From positions 4,670,364 to 4,734,363 of the forward strand of contig NZ_CP044399.1 of assembly GCF_008931805.1 (NCBI RefSeq): a DNA stretch of 64,000 nt, given 5' to 3'. Shown here piece after piece: positions 40,346-50,281 of this stretch. The notes beneath the pieces are model-generated. The model made no database searches, was not told where the DNA came from, and saw nothing but the letters and a program-made list of their open reading frames with translations. The translations under genes were made by a program, and so were the position numbers. The DNA comes from Moritella marina ATCC 15381 (GTDB lineage Bacteria; Pseudomonadota; Gammaproteobacteria; Enterobacterales; Moritellaceae). Every line of letters starts with the position of its first letter. The first letter of the stretch is position 1.

Positions 40346-41407
40346 TTATTTTACTTGTTCTATGGCTTGAAAAATTCGTTTATCTATTGAGCTAAAATCA
40401 TTTCGCCAATGTTTAAAAATCATGTCTACTTGTTCTATTTCACTATCTTGGATAAGGTTAATACGCTTGCAATATTTTTCGAATCCAATGCCTGCTGTTG
40501 AATAAATCGACAGTATTGCACACGATTGTGGAGAGCTCACAACGATAAGTTCTAGTGGTATTTTACTCTCAATCAATGGAATGTTTGGAAATTCATCGAT
40601 ATAACGTTGGATGTTTTCGCTTGGGTGAGGTTTGATTACACAATCAATATTGTGCGAACGACACAAGTCGATTACTTTTCTGTAAATGGCTAAATCAATA
40701 CCAGTCTCTATTAGTGGCTGAGTTGCTAAAATACATTGCGGGCTTTCTATTGCTTGTATCTTAAAGAGTTGTTTACAAATTTCGATTGAAGATTTATTTT
40801 GTAAAAAATTGATAGGTCTCACTTTATCGCGTAACTCATAAGGTACATCTTTATGATTAACTAAAAAAATATTATCACAGCGTTTATCATCACCGTAGTA
40901 GCGCATTTTATATTTATTTAATGTGATTAATCGGTATATTTTTTTTAATGGATTTAATTTAATTCCGCTGTAGTTCGCTAGGCCTTCTTCAATCAAGGTA
41001 TATTTCTTAAATGCGAGTCTAAATAGACGGGATATTTTATTTCTATCATTAAATAAAAATAACTGGCCTTGTTCTATATCATTACTGGGCAATGATAGAC
41101 CAAGTGACTGATTAAAAAGTAAGTTTCTTATTTTTTCGCGTGTTGATGGGGACGTTGTTACGTTAAACCTCGCCATCTGTTTGATTATGTAGCCCTTAAC
41201 GTCGGAGTAAATCAGGTTCCTTAATTTATCTCTTTCGATGAAAATTATGTCGATGTGTGCCGGTAACACTTGGCAATCAAAATTGGTTTGATTTATGTGT
41301 TGCTGGTCTGTGATCATAAATATAAGACTTTTATCATCAGATTCAGGTAAGCTTTTCAACAGTGAAAATAAAAGGTGACGGACTGTTGAGCATAAATATA
41401 TATTCAT
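40346..41407 (-). CDS. Sialyltransferase-like protein (GT52 / polysialyltransferase type)
   Basis: 353 residues. It has the two short motifs that recur in bacterial sialyltransferases: D/E-D/E-G (LIEEGLANY, 140-142) and His-Pro (VIKPHPSE, 261-262), plus a late Ser-Thr pair (IYSTAGIG). The beginning MNIYLCSTVRHLLFSLLKSL also fits the GT52/POLYST group (CxTxxHL at the N-terminus). Overall family assignment is by motif only. It is a good candidate to transfer a CMP-nonulosonate made by the adjacent Leg or Pse genes. First gene of the minus-strand pair; divergent from 41675. Confidence 0.65.
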   Translation of the reverse strand: MNIYLCSTVRHLLFSLLKSLPESDDKSLIFMITDQQHINQTNFDCQVLPAHIDIIFIERDKLRNLIYSDVKGYIIKQMARFNVTTSPSTREKIRNLLFNQSLGLSLPSNDIEQGQLFLFNDRNKISRLFRLAFKKYTLIEEGLANYSGIKLNPLKKIYRLITLNKYKMRYYGDDKRCDNIFLVNHKDVPYELRDKVRPINFLQNKSSIEICKQLFKIQAIESPQCILATQPLIETGIDLAIYRKVIDLCRSHNIDCVIKPHPSENIQRYIDEFPNIPLIESKIPLELIVVSSPQSCAILSIYSTAGIGFEKYCKRINLIQDSEIEQVDMIFKHWRNDFSSIDKRIFQAIEQVK

Positions 41408-41674
41408 AAATAAGTAACCTGATATGATATCGCTATTCTGGTTGGATATGCTGGGGCTAATGCTTTAGCTAGTTTAAATAAATTTATGTTTATGTCCACT
41501 ATATTCATGAATATCAAACGTATTAGCACCGATAAGTTAGTTTTTTTTACCAAATTGTCTATGCGGTAGCTCATTCTTTAATCTTGATTAGTCATATAAA
41601 TAAAGCTAACATTCGCCGCGCAATCATTCAATCATTGATTAAATGAAATTAACATGTTTAAGGGTCAATAGAAA

Positions 41675-42835
41675 GTGACAGATAAATTATTTAAAATACT
41701 TATATTACTACCTTTTATGTGGTCTTTTACGGGTTTGCTATTGCTACGAAATGGCGATAAGTTGATGGTTGTTGCCATTGTGGTATCAATTATCGCCACG
41801 TTATTAAATTACGGTATTGATTCAATTAAACAAAATATCCATGATAAAGGTTTATGGCTAGTGTTAACTGTTACTGGTTATGCCGTATTTAGCTACTATT
41901 ATCATGGCGCTAGCTCTAGAGAAATGAGAACCTTATTGGGTACTACATTGCTATTATTGACATTCCCACGAGAGCTTATAAATGCTCGTATCTTAAAGTG
42001 GCTTACCGTGCTTGGTTCTATAATTGTATTTTTAAGTACTTATTATTTTAGTATTGTTTTACATCTTCCCCGTGGTCATTGGCCGATAAATGCAGTTCCA
42101 CATGGTACAATGGGGGCTACAATCATAGTATTGGTATTGGTTTTTCTGATTAATGCGAATAACTATCGAGACAGGATTATACTGGCATTCGCGTTATTAA
42201 TGTCAGTGAGTGGTTTAGTTATGAATCCTACTAGGGGGGTTTGGCTCGCATTAATTATTGCGGTGGTGATTATACTTATATCAAAGTTAAAAACTAAAAA
42301 AATCAATTGGAAGGATACTTTGATGGCTCTGGTGATTCTATCTCTTGGTATTTATACGGTGAAACCAAAACTGGAACAAAGAATAATAAATAAGAGTCAA
42401 GCAGAAATAAAGTTAATCCAGGCTGGCAGTCTTAATTCCTCAGCAGGTATTAGATTACAATTGTGGATGGCTGCGCCTAAAATAATAAGTGAGGGCCTTA
42501 TTTTGGGCAGTGGTGAAAATCATCAGTTATTGTTGAAAAATCTCGCTGTACAAGGTTTTATCACCAAGAAAGTTACACGTTTTAGCCATTACCATAATCA
42601 ATATTTAGATCGATTGGTGAAAGGGGGGCTTATGGGGTTGATATTGCTATTCGCAGTATTCACTTACCCTCTATTTTTTACATCAACAGGAATAAATCGG
42701 CAGATAGCCATTGCTGTTGTCACTGTTTATGCAGTTGCGGGATTAACTGACGTACCGTTAAATCATGGCGCTCCCTTGTTCATGTATTTATTATTAATGT
42801 TTACACTGCAAAAAAGTAATGAGGCTAGTTGTTAA
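41675..42835 (+). CDS. O-antigen ligase family membrane protein (WaaL-like)
   Basis: 386 residues, GTG start. About 11-12 hydrophobic segments, with the Wzy_C-type region at LVMNPTRGVWLALIIAVVII and a periplasmic loop ending FSHYHNQYLDRLVKGGLMGL, which has the H-x-Q/N-x3-L-x2-G pattern of WaaL. Downstream genes encode LPS core glycosyltransferases, favouring O-antigen ligase over polymerase. The 267-bp upstream gap is shared with the divergent sialyltransferase-like gene. Confidence 0.75.
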   Translation: MTDKLFKILILLPFMWSFTGLLLLRNGDKLMVVAIVVSIIATLLNYGIDSIKQNIHDKGLWLVLTVTGYAVFSYYYHGASSREMRTLLGTTLLLLTFPRELINARILKWLTVLGSIIVFLSTYYFSIVLHLPRGHWPINAVPHGTMGATIIVLVLVFLINANNYRDRIILAFALLMSVSGLVMNPTRGVWLALIIAVVIILISKLKTKKINWKDTLMALVILSLGIYTVKPKLEQRIINKSQAEIKLIQAGSLNSSAGIRLQLWMAAPKIISEGLILGSGENHQLLLKNLAVQGFITKKVTRFSHYHNQYLDRLVKGGLMGLILLFAVFTYPLFFTSTGINRQIAIAVVTVYAVAGLTDVPLNHGAPLFMYLLLMFTLQKSNEASC

Positions 42836-42840
42836 TATTT

Positions 42841-43593
42841 ATGATTGATATATTTGTTATAAACCTAGAAAGTTCAGTTGAGCGTAAGCAACATATCATA
42901 GAACAACTGGATGCCTTACAGACTCAATTTCATGTTTTCCCTGCGGTTAATGGCCGTGATCCAGAGCAAAAAATATTGGCTATGTATAATGATGGTTTGA
43001 GCCAAGCATATCGATGTAAATCTTTGAGTAAAGGCCAGTTAGGTTGTTATGCTAGCCACTATTTACTTTGGCAAAAATGCGTTGAACTTAATAAACCGAT
43101 TATTATTTTGGAAGATGATATTGTTTTCGACAAGCAAAATTTCACTGAGTTTTATAATTTAGCACCAAAATTAGATGCTAAGTATGAATGTATTCGATTG
43201 TTTGCTAATCATAGGCGTAAAGTCAGCGTTAAAAATATAGAAACAATCGATAAATTGACTATAAATAGATCGAGCAAAGGTCACATGCGGGGCATGGGAT
43301 ATTTTTTAACGCCTAATGGGGCGAAGAAATTCTTACAACATTCAAAGCAATGGTACATGGCTGTTGACATTTACATGGATCGTTTTTGGATTAATGGTGT
43401 AGAACCTTATGGTATTGATCCGATATTATTGACTGTTGACCCTTCATTTGACTCTGATATCGGCTACGAAAAAAATGCTAAACGTTTAATCACAACCCGT
43501 TGTCGTAGAGAGTATTTTAATTTTATAGAAAATGTTAAACGTATCATTCACAATTTAAAGTTTGCGGTGAAGCATAAATTAAATAAAGGTTAG
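42841..43593 (+). CDS. Glycosyltransferase family 25 (LPS biosynthesis)
   Basis: 250 residues from ATG 42841. N-terminus IDIFVINLESSVERKQHIIE QLDAL, then FHVFPAVNGRD, KGQLGCYASHYLLWQKCVEL and IIILEDDIVFD: the GT25 pattern (Lgt/LpsA beta-galactosyl- or glucosyltransferases), with EDD as the metal motif. It overlaps nothing but begins 5 bp after the ligase-like gene. Sugar specificity not deducible. Confidence 0.85.
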   Translation: MIDIFVINLESSVERKQHIIEQLDALQTQFHVFPAVNGRDPEQKILAMYNDGLSQAYRCKSLSKGQLGCYASHYLLWQKCVELNKPIIILEDDIVFDKQNFTEFYNLAPKLDAKYECIRLFANHRRKVSVKNIETIDKLTINRSSKGHMRGMGYFLTPNGAKKFLQHSKQWYMAVDIYMDRFWINGVEPYGIDPILLTVDPSFDSDIGYEKNAKRLITTRCRREYFNFIENVKRIIHNLKFAVKHKLNKG

Positions 43594-43597
43594 GTTG

Positions 43598-44377
43598 ATG
43601 AATAATAAGATCTCAGTTTGCATTATCTGTAAGAATGAAGAACAAAAAATTGAAGCATGTTTACAGTCCGTCACTTGGGCGGATGAAATTGTGGTTGTTG
43701 ATTCCGGTAGTACAGATGAAACACTCGCAATTGTAAAAAAATATACGGATAAACTATTTGTTCGAGAAGATTGGCCTGGTTTTGGTGAACAAAAACGCCG
43801 TGCTGAAGCCTTAGCTAGTAATGACTGGATATTTTCTATTGATGCCGATGAAGTTGTGCCGGAAACATTAGCATTAGAAATTCAGGCTGCAGTAGCCAAT
43901 GCTAATGATGAACAAGTATTTAGTGTTAACCGTCTAACGCATTTTTGTGGCGAGTTTGTTTACCACAGTGGTTGGTACCCAGATAAATTACCGCGAATAT
44001 ATAATCGTAGCCGCTATCGCTATAATCAAAATATGGTGCATGAATCGCTAGAGTGCAAAGATGCGCCGATTACAGATTTACAGCATAATCTATTGCATTA
44101 TACTTTTTCTGACCTGAGTGTTTATTTACAAAAACGTACTGGTTACGCTGAGGCTTGGGCGCAAGAAAGGTATAAAAAAGGTAAAAAAGGCTCAATGTTA
44201 AAAGGATCATTGTCTGCTGTATTTGCTTTTATACGTCATTATTTCTTACGTCGTGGTTTTTTAGATGGACGTATTGGTTTTCTGATTGCTGTAATACAAT
44301 TTCAATATACCTTTAACAAGTATACGCTATTGAAATTTAAACATATTAGTGCAAATAAAAAGAACGATAGCGAATAA
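43598..44377 (+). CDS. Glycosyltransferase family 2, WaaE/KdtX-like
   Basis: 259 residues from ATG 43598. GT2 start ISVCIICKNEEQKIEACLQS, VVVDSGSTDETLAIV, the FGEQKRRAEALASNDWIFSI stretch and DADEVV, as in the LPS inner-core beta-1,4-glucosyltransferase WaaE. The YNQNMVHESLECKD part is also conserved. Acts at the cytoplasmic face on lipid A-core. Starts 5 bp after the GT25 gene. Confidence 0.85.
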   Translation: MNNKISVCIICKNEEQKIEACLQSVTWADEIVVVDSGSTDETLAIVKKYTDKLFVREDWPGFGEQKRRAEALASNDWIFSIDADEVVPETLALEIQAAVANANDEQVFSVNRLTHFCGEFVYHSGWYPDKLPRIYNRSRYRYNQNMVHESLECKDAPITDLQHNLLHYTFSDLSVYLQKRTGYAEAWAQERYKKGKKGSMLKGSLSAVFAFIRHYFLRRGFLDGRIGFLIAVIQFQYTFNKYTLLKFKHISANKKNDSE

Positions 44378-44455
44378 ACACTAAGTATAAATTGCAAAAT
44401 GAATATGAACAGCTCAACTTGGGCATTTACTACTACTGAATTTGATAGGTTGAGA

Positions 44456-45535
44456 ATGAGAATATTAGCATTTCCCGGTTGTGCCAATGCATACAATAGC
44501 GTGCGTCCTGAAGTTGAAACATTTATTGGCCTAGCTAGCAAAGGCCATGATGTAACCGTGATGATACCTGAAGATTCAAATGCTTTGAGTTATTACCAAG
44601 AGGCTGGTATCAAAGTGATATTCGGTTATCCGAAGCGTAAGATATGCTTTGAGACAATTAAAGTTTTACGTGCTGAATTAAAAGCACATGATTATGATGT
44701 TGTATATGCAACTAATTCTAAAACCATCCCTAATGCAGCTTTTGCCTGTATCGGTTTACCAGTTAAGTTAGTCGCTTACCGTGGTACCACTGGTGGTTTG
44801 TATCGTCATGATCCAAGCGCTTACCTTACTATCTTACACCCGCGTGTGGATGGCGTTATTTGTGTTTCGGAAGCAGTAAGACAAGATATTCTCCAGCAAG
44901 TCTGGAAAGGTAAAGATCAGGTTGTGACTATTCATAAAGGTCATAACCTAGCCTGGTATGATCACAAAGCGGCTGACTTGTCTGAGTTTGGAATAAAAGA
45001 CACTGACTTCACTGCTGTGTGCGCTTGTAATGTGCGCCCAAGTAAAGGTATCGAGGTTATGTTAGATGCCGCGAGTAAATTAACTGAGTTGGATAATTTT
45101 CATTTAGTATTAGTCGGTAAGGGCCTTGATCAAGAACCTTACAATAGTCTTATCGCTAAACACCCGATGAAAGATCGTATTCATGTAACGGGTTATCGTA
45201 AAGATGCACCTGAGATTATTACTGCCTGTGACGTATTAGTACAACCGTCGATTAGTGGTGAAGGTTTACCGCGTACTGTGATGGAAGCGATGTCATGTGG
45301 TACTCCGACAATCGTAACTACGACCGGTGGTGGTAAAGAAGTGGTACTTGATGGTATTAGCGGATTTGTCGTACCTGTAAAAGATGCTGATAAAATTGCC
45401 GAGAAGGTGCGTTTTTTCCATAGTGATCCACAAGCTATTGTTGACTTTGGCGTAGCGGGTAAAACAAGATTAGTTAACGAGTTTTCGACTCAGAATACGG
45501 TTGATAAATTTGAAGCATATTTTCAACAACTGTAA
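44456..45535 (+). CDS. Glycosyltransferase family 4
   Basis: 359 residues if started at ATG 44456, where the family-like MRILAFPGCANAYNSVRPEV begins with TAGG upstream; ATG 44399 gives 19 more residues lacking homologous character. Donor-binding half: FTAVCACNVRPSKGIEVMLD, FHLVLVGKGLD, VLVQPSISGEGLPRTVMEAM and GGGKEVVLDG with the E-x7-E region. Probably an LPS core or O-chain sugar transferase. Last of the 41.7-45.5 kb block; a terminator follows. Confidence 0.85.
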   Translation: MRILAFPGCANAYNSVRPEVETFIGLASKGHDVTVMIPEDSNALSYYQEAGIKVIFGYPKRKICFETIKVLRAELKAHDYDVVYATNSKTIPNAAFACIGLPVKLVAYRGTTGGLYRHDPSAYLTILHPRVDGVICVSEAVRQDILQQVWKGKDQVVTIHKGHNLAWYDHKAADLSEFGIKDTDFTAVCACNVRPSKGIEVMLDAASKLTELDNFHLVLVGKGLDQEPYNSLIAKHPMKDRIHVTGYRKDAPEIITACDVLVQPSISGEGLPRTVMEAMSCGTPTIVTTTGGGKEVVLDGISGFVVPVKDADKIAEKVRFFHSDPQAIVDFGVAGKTRLVNEFSTQNTVDKFEAYFQQL

Positions 45536-45555
45536 TCTTTTTCGCTCGTTTTCAT

Positions 45556-45618
45556 AAAATCCCCTTTCTATTACTTCTGATTTTTATATAAGGATTAGAG
45601 TAATAGAAGGGGGATTTT
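45556..45618 (+). terminator. Long stem-loop terminator before pseB
   Basis: AAAATCCCCTTTCTATTACT pairs with AGTAATAGAAGGGGGATTTT over about 20 bp (one mismatch) around a 23-base loop. It separates the LPS block from the pseudaminic genes. A TATAAT at 45638-45643 just after it is a possible -10 for pseB. Confidence 0.8.
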
Positions 45619-45690
45619 AGTATCTGCGTAAAAGCGGTATAATAATTGTATATCTAAATGACACGCTGATTATTGACACATCAAGGATGA

Positions 45691-46740
<1,050 letters not shown>

Positions 46741-46775
46741 CAGATGATAATGCATGATGAAGGAATGATGCTGTT

Positions 46776-47990
46776 ATGATCCCTTATGGTAAGCAAGATA
46801 TTAACCAGCAAGACATAGATGCTGTCATTGCGGTATTACAATCCGATTTTCTTACTCAAGGTCCACAAGTACCTTTGTTTGAAGCCGCGTTAATGCAACA
46901 TACTGGTGCTGAATATGCGGTTGCTTGCAATAGCGCCACTTCAGCTTTACACCTGGCTTGCTTAGCGTTAGAACTCGGGGAGGGGGATTGGTTGTGGACA
47001 ACGCCGATCACTTTTGTTGCCTCGGCTAATTGCGGTTTATATTGCGGTGCACAAGTCGACTTTGTTGATATCGACCCGGTTACGTATAACCTTTGTCCGA
47101 AAGCGCTTGAACAAAAGCTCATTATTGCCAAAACGCAAAATAAATTACCGAAAGTCGTTATACCTGTACATCTGTGTGGTCAGTCTTGTGATATGGCGGC
47201 TATCCACGCTTTATCTCTACAATACGGTTTTAAGATCATAGAAGACGCTGCACACGCGATTGGTGGGGAATATCAAGGCAAGCCAATCGGTTGTGGTGAC
47301 TATAGCGATATAACGGTATTTAGTTTTCACCCGGTAAAAATAGTGACAACGGCGGAAGGCGGCGCAGCATTAACCAATCAACAAGCATTAGCCGATAAAA
47401 TGTCGCTGTTACGTAGCCATGGCATTACCCGCAATACAGCATTGATGACACCTGTTGCTGGATTCGATATGCAAGCACAGGGTGATTGGTACTATCAGCA
47501 AGTAGAGCTGGGTTTTAATTACCGGATGACAGAATTGCAAGCGGCATTGGGTGTATCGCAAATGCAGCGTTTGACGCAGTTTGTTGCTGAGCGTCAGCGC
47601 CTTGCTTTACGTTATAACCAATTATTATCAGCGCTGCCGTTAACCTTACCGACGCAATTGGCGCAAACTAATTCAGCTTGGCATTTATATGTGATTAAGC
47701 TAGAGCTAGAGCTAGAGTTAGAACTAGAATTAGAAGTAAATCGAGATAAAAAACACTTTTCTCAAAAAGACGTATTCAAGCAATTACGTGAGTCAGGTAT
47801 AGGCGTGAACTTACATTATATCCCGGTACATACTCAGCCTTATTATCAGGCAATGGGCTTTGTTTATGGTGATTTCCCTCTCGCTGAAGGTTATTATCAG
47901 CAAGCGATATCATTGCCGTTATTTCATGGTATGACAGATGCGCAACAAGATGAAGTCGTTAGGGTTTTGACACAAGTGCTAGGAGCATAA
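46776..47990 (+). CDS. pseC: UDP-4-amino-4,6-dideoxy-L-AltNAc transaminase PseC
   Basis: 404 residues, longer than usual (~385). IPYGKQDINQQDIDAVIAVL then FLTQGP, CNSATSALHLACLAL, VIPVHLCGQSCDM, IIEDAAHAIGGEYQGKPIG and catalytic Lys188 in FSFHPVKIVTTAEGG. It aminates the PseB product at C4. Within the C-terminal domain, after HLYVIKLELE, a run of Leu-Glu repeats (about six) is encoded by a hexanucleotide tandem; this is not a family feature. It ends directly against pseF (no gap). Confidence 0.95.
   Translation: MIPYGKQDINQQDIDAVIAVLQSDFLTQGPQVPLFEAALMQHTGAEYAVACNSATSALHLACLALELGEGDWLWTTPITFVASANCGLYCGAQVDFVDIDPVTYNLCPKALEQKLIIAKTQNKLPKVVIPVHLCGQSCDMAAIHALSLQYGFKIIEDAAHAIGGEYQGKPIGCGDYSDITVFSFHPVKIVTTAEGGAALTNQQALADKMSLLRSHGITRNTALMTPVAGFDMQAQGDWYYQQVELGFNYRMTELQAALGVSQMQRLTQFVAERQRLALRYNQLLSALPLTLPTQLAQTNSAWHLYVIKLELELELELELEVNRDKKHFSQKDVFKQLRESGIGVNLHYIPVHTQPYYQAMGFVYGDFPLAEGYYQQAISLPLFHGMTDAQQDEVVRVLTQVLGA
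47700..47735 (+). repeat. Hexanucleotide tandem repeat in pseC (Leu-Glu)n
   Basis: Three perfect CTAGAG units followed by TTAGAG/A and CTAGAA variants give six Leu-Glu dipeptides. The degenerate 3' units suggest the tract is ageing. In frame, so copy change does not inactivate pseC. Confidence 0.85.
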
Positions 47991-48677
47991 ATGAGGATCG
48001 CTGTTATACCTGCCCGTGGCGGCAGTAAACGTATTCCGCGTAAAAATATCAAATTATTTCATGGTAAGCCTATGATCGCTTATTCGATTGAAGCGGCTAT
48101 CGCGTCTGGTTGCTTTGATAAAATAATGGTATCGACAGATGATATCGAAATCGCTGAAATTGCCCAGCAATATGGAGCGGAAGTGCCCTTTGTGCGTCCT
48201 GCGGATATTGCCGACGATCATGCCACGACCATGGACGTCATCCAGCATACGATAGGCTGGTGTGAGTCGCAAAACATGGCTGTTGATTTACTCTGTTGTA
48301 TTTATGCTACGGCGCCGTTTATATCACCGGTTGATTTAGCAAATGGACTCGCGCTTGTCGCTGTTGGTGACATTGATTATGCCTTTAGTGCCACGTCTTT
48401 TGCCTTCCCAATTCAACGCGCTATTTCATTGAATGAAAATGACAGTGTGCAAATGCTGCAACCTGAGCATGTAAATACCCGTTCACAAGACTTACAAGAT
48501 GCTTATCACGATGCTGGGCAGTTCTATTGGGGAAAAGTCTCCGCATTTAAAGCTGGCAGACCGTTTTTTTCACTTTCTTCAAAAGCGATTTTAATACCGC
48601 GAAAGCGAGTACAAGATGTAGATACCCTAGAAGACTGGGAATTTGCTGAAGCTTTATATGCGGTCATGAAGGGTTAG
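47991..48677 (+). CDS. pseF: Pseudaminic acid cytidylyltransferase PseF
   Basis: 228 residues. IAVIPARGGSKRIPRKNIKL, KPMIAYSIEAAIASGCFDKI, VSTDDIEIAEIAQQYGAEVP and LCCIYATAPFISPVDLANGL are typical. Forms CMP-Pse. Final VDTLEDWEFAEALY is the usual family ending. Starts immediately after the pseC stop and is followed one base later by pseG-pseH. Confidence 0.95.
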   Translation: MRIAVIPARGGSKRIPRKNIKLFHGKPMIAYSIEAAIASGCFDKIMVSTDDIEIAEIAQQYGAEVPFVRPADIADDHATTMDVIQHTIGWCESQNMAVDLLCCIYATAPFISPVDLANGLALVAVGDIDYAFSATSFAFPIQRAISLNENDSVQMLQPEHVNTRSQDLQDAYHDAGQFYWGKVSAFKAGRPFFSLSSKAILIPRKRVQDVDTLEDWEFAEALYAVMKG

Positions 48678-48678
48678 T

Positions 48679-50220
48679 ATGAATATCGTCATTCGTACGG
48701 ATGCATCTGTGCATATTGGTAGTGGTCATGTCATGCGCTGCTTGGTATTAGCGCAAGGCTTAACACTACAAGGGCATCAAGTTAGCTTTGTTTGCCGTTC
48801 ACAAACAAGTGACTTAATTGCTTTTATTGAAAAAAAAGGTTTTTGCGTTTATCCATTAGCGCAAGTCAAAACTGAGATTATACCTGCAACGAGTGCTGAT
48901 TATGCTGCTTGGTTACAAGTATCCTGGCTGCAAGATGCACAAGATTTTTTATCGCATTTAGATAGCGCAGATTTGGTTATCGTTGATCACTATGCCTTGA
49001 ATAAAGCTTGGCAACAGCATATAAAACAAGCCTTAGATTGCAAGATAATAGTTATTGATGATTTAGTGCGAGAGCATGCTGCAGACCTGATCTTAGATCA
49101 AACTTTATTACGGCTAAAAAGTGAATATGAAACCGCTGATGATGCGAAGGTATTAACAGGCTGTGATTTTGCGTTACTAAATCCACAATTTAGTTATTAT
49201 CGTCAGCAGGTTTTAGTTAATGATGTACTTGCCTTGCGGCCAAAATTGTTATTATCTATGGGCGGTATTGACCAACCCAATGCAACGCTGTTGGTATTAA
49301 CTACGCTTGCAGCACTACCTAAATCATCTCGACCGCTGGTCACGATATTATTAGGACCGCGCGCACCACATTACCAACAAGTAAAAACCTTCTGTTTACA
49401 GCATACTGACTGGGTTACTCATCTCGATTTTGTGGATAATATGGCTGAATTAATGTCGCAACAGCAAATCGCCATTGGCGCGCCAGGTACAACGTCTTGG
49501 GAACGTGCATGTTTGGGGATACCGAGTATTATTGTTCCACTGGCTGAAAACCAGCAAACCATCAGTCGTAAGCTGGTTGCCGTTGAAGCGGTATATAAAG
49601 TTGAACTTGATGAGATAACAGGTCATCTGTTGACTACCTATCAAACATTGTTACAGAACTGGTCTGGGCTACGGGCGAATAACCTCAAATTGTGTGATGG
49701 TTCGGGCTTAAAACGGGTGTTAACTGCTATCGCCCACCTCACTGGTACTGCTAATGTGCAATTACGCTTTGCAACCGGTGCTGATATCAAACAAGTATTT
49801 GATTGGCAATGCCAGCCGTCCACACGAAGGTATGCGCTAAATCGGCAAGTCCCGACTTGGGTTGAGCATGAGCAGTGGATGAGATGCAAACTTCTGCAGC
49901 AGCAAAATTATTTTTATGTGATTACAATGACAGATAATATTTCTGTTGATGTTGATGTTGATGTTGATGTTGATGTTGATGTCGGCGTTGTGCGTCTTGA
50001 TTACATCACCACAGCTGAATATTTACTGTCTATTTTTATTGCCCCTGATTATTATAACCAAGGCATCGCTAAACGAGCACTCGCTTTGCTAGATAAGTTA
50101 CACCCGAGTATTACCATACGCGCTCAGGTATTAACGACAAATTTAGCGTCACAGAGGTTGTTCACTCAGGCTGGTTATCAGCGGCTAACGGCAGAAGCCT
50201 TTATGCGTCATCCATGTTAA
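48679..50220 (+). CDS. pseG: PseG-PseH fusion: UDP-sugar hydrolase plus GNAT N-acetyltransferase
   Basis: 513 residues. The N-terminal ~345 are PseG (UDP-2,4-diacetamido-2,4,6-trideoxy-L-altropyranose hydrolase): VIRTDASVHIGSGHVMRCLV with His17, VIVDHYALNKAWQQ, LLSMGGIDQPN and IGAPGTTSWERACLGIPSII. From about 357 a GNAT domain follows: LRFATGADIKQVFDWQCQPS, LSIFIAPDYYNQGIAKRALA and QRLFTQAGYQRL, as in PseH, which acetylates the 4-amino group. In many species these are two genes in the reverse order of action. A (Val-Asp)6 tract from a hexanucleotide repeat lies inside the GNAT part, near residues 423-434. Confidence 0.93.
   Translation: MNIVIRTDASVHIGSGHVMRCLVLAQGLTLQGHQVSFVCRSQTSDLIAFIEKKGFCVYPLAQVKTEIIPATSADYAAWLQVSWLQDAQDFLSHLDSADLVIVDHYALNKAWQQHIKQALDCKIIVIDDLVREHAADLILDQTLLRLKSEYETADDAKVLTGCDFALLNPQFSYYRQQVLVNDVLALRPKLLLSMGGIDQPNATLLVLTTLAALPKSSRPLVTILLGPRAPHYQQVKTFCLQHTDWVTHLDFVDNMAELMSQQQIAIGAPGTTSWERACLGIPSIIVPLAENQQTISRKLVAVEAVYKVELDEITGHLLTTYQTLLQNWSGLRANNLKLCDGSGLKRVLTAIAHLTGTANVQLRFATGADIKQVFDWQCQPSTRRYALNRQVPTWVEHEQWMRCKLLQQQNYFYVITMTDNISVDVDVDVDVDVDVGVVRLDYITTAEYLLSIFIAPDYYNQGIAKRALALLDKLHPSITIRAQVLTTNLASQRLFTQAGYQRLTAEAFMRHPC
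49945..49980 (+). repeat. Hexanucleotide tandem repeat (GTTGAT)6 in the PseH domain
   Basis: Six perfect GTTGAT units encode Val-Asp six times, replacing a loop before the acetyl-CoA-binding strand. Slippage changes loop length by two residues. Confidence 0.95.
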
Positions 50221-50281
50221 CTGCCTATCTATTGATTCACTTATTCACCCTTACCTTTATCGAAGAGTATTCATTAATACT

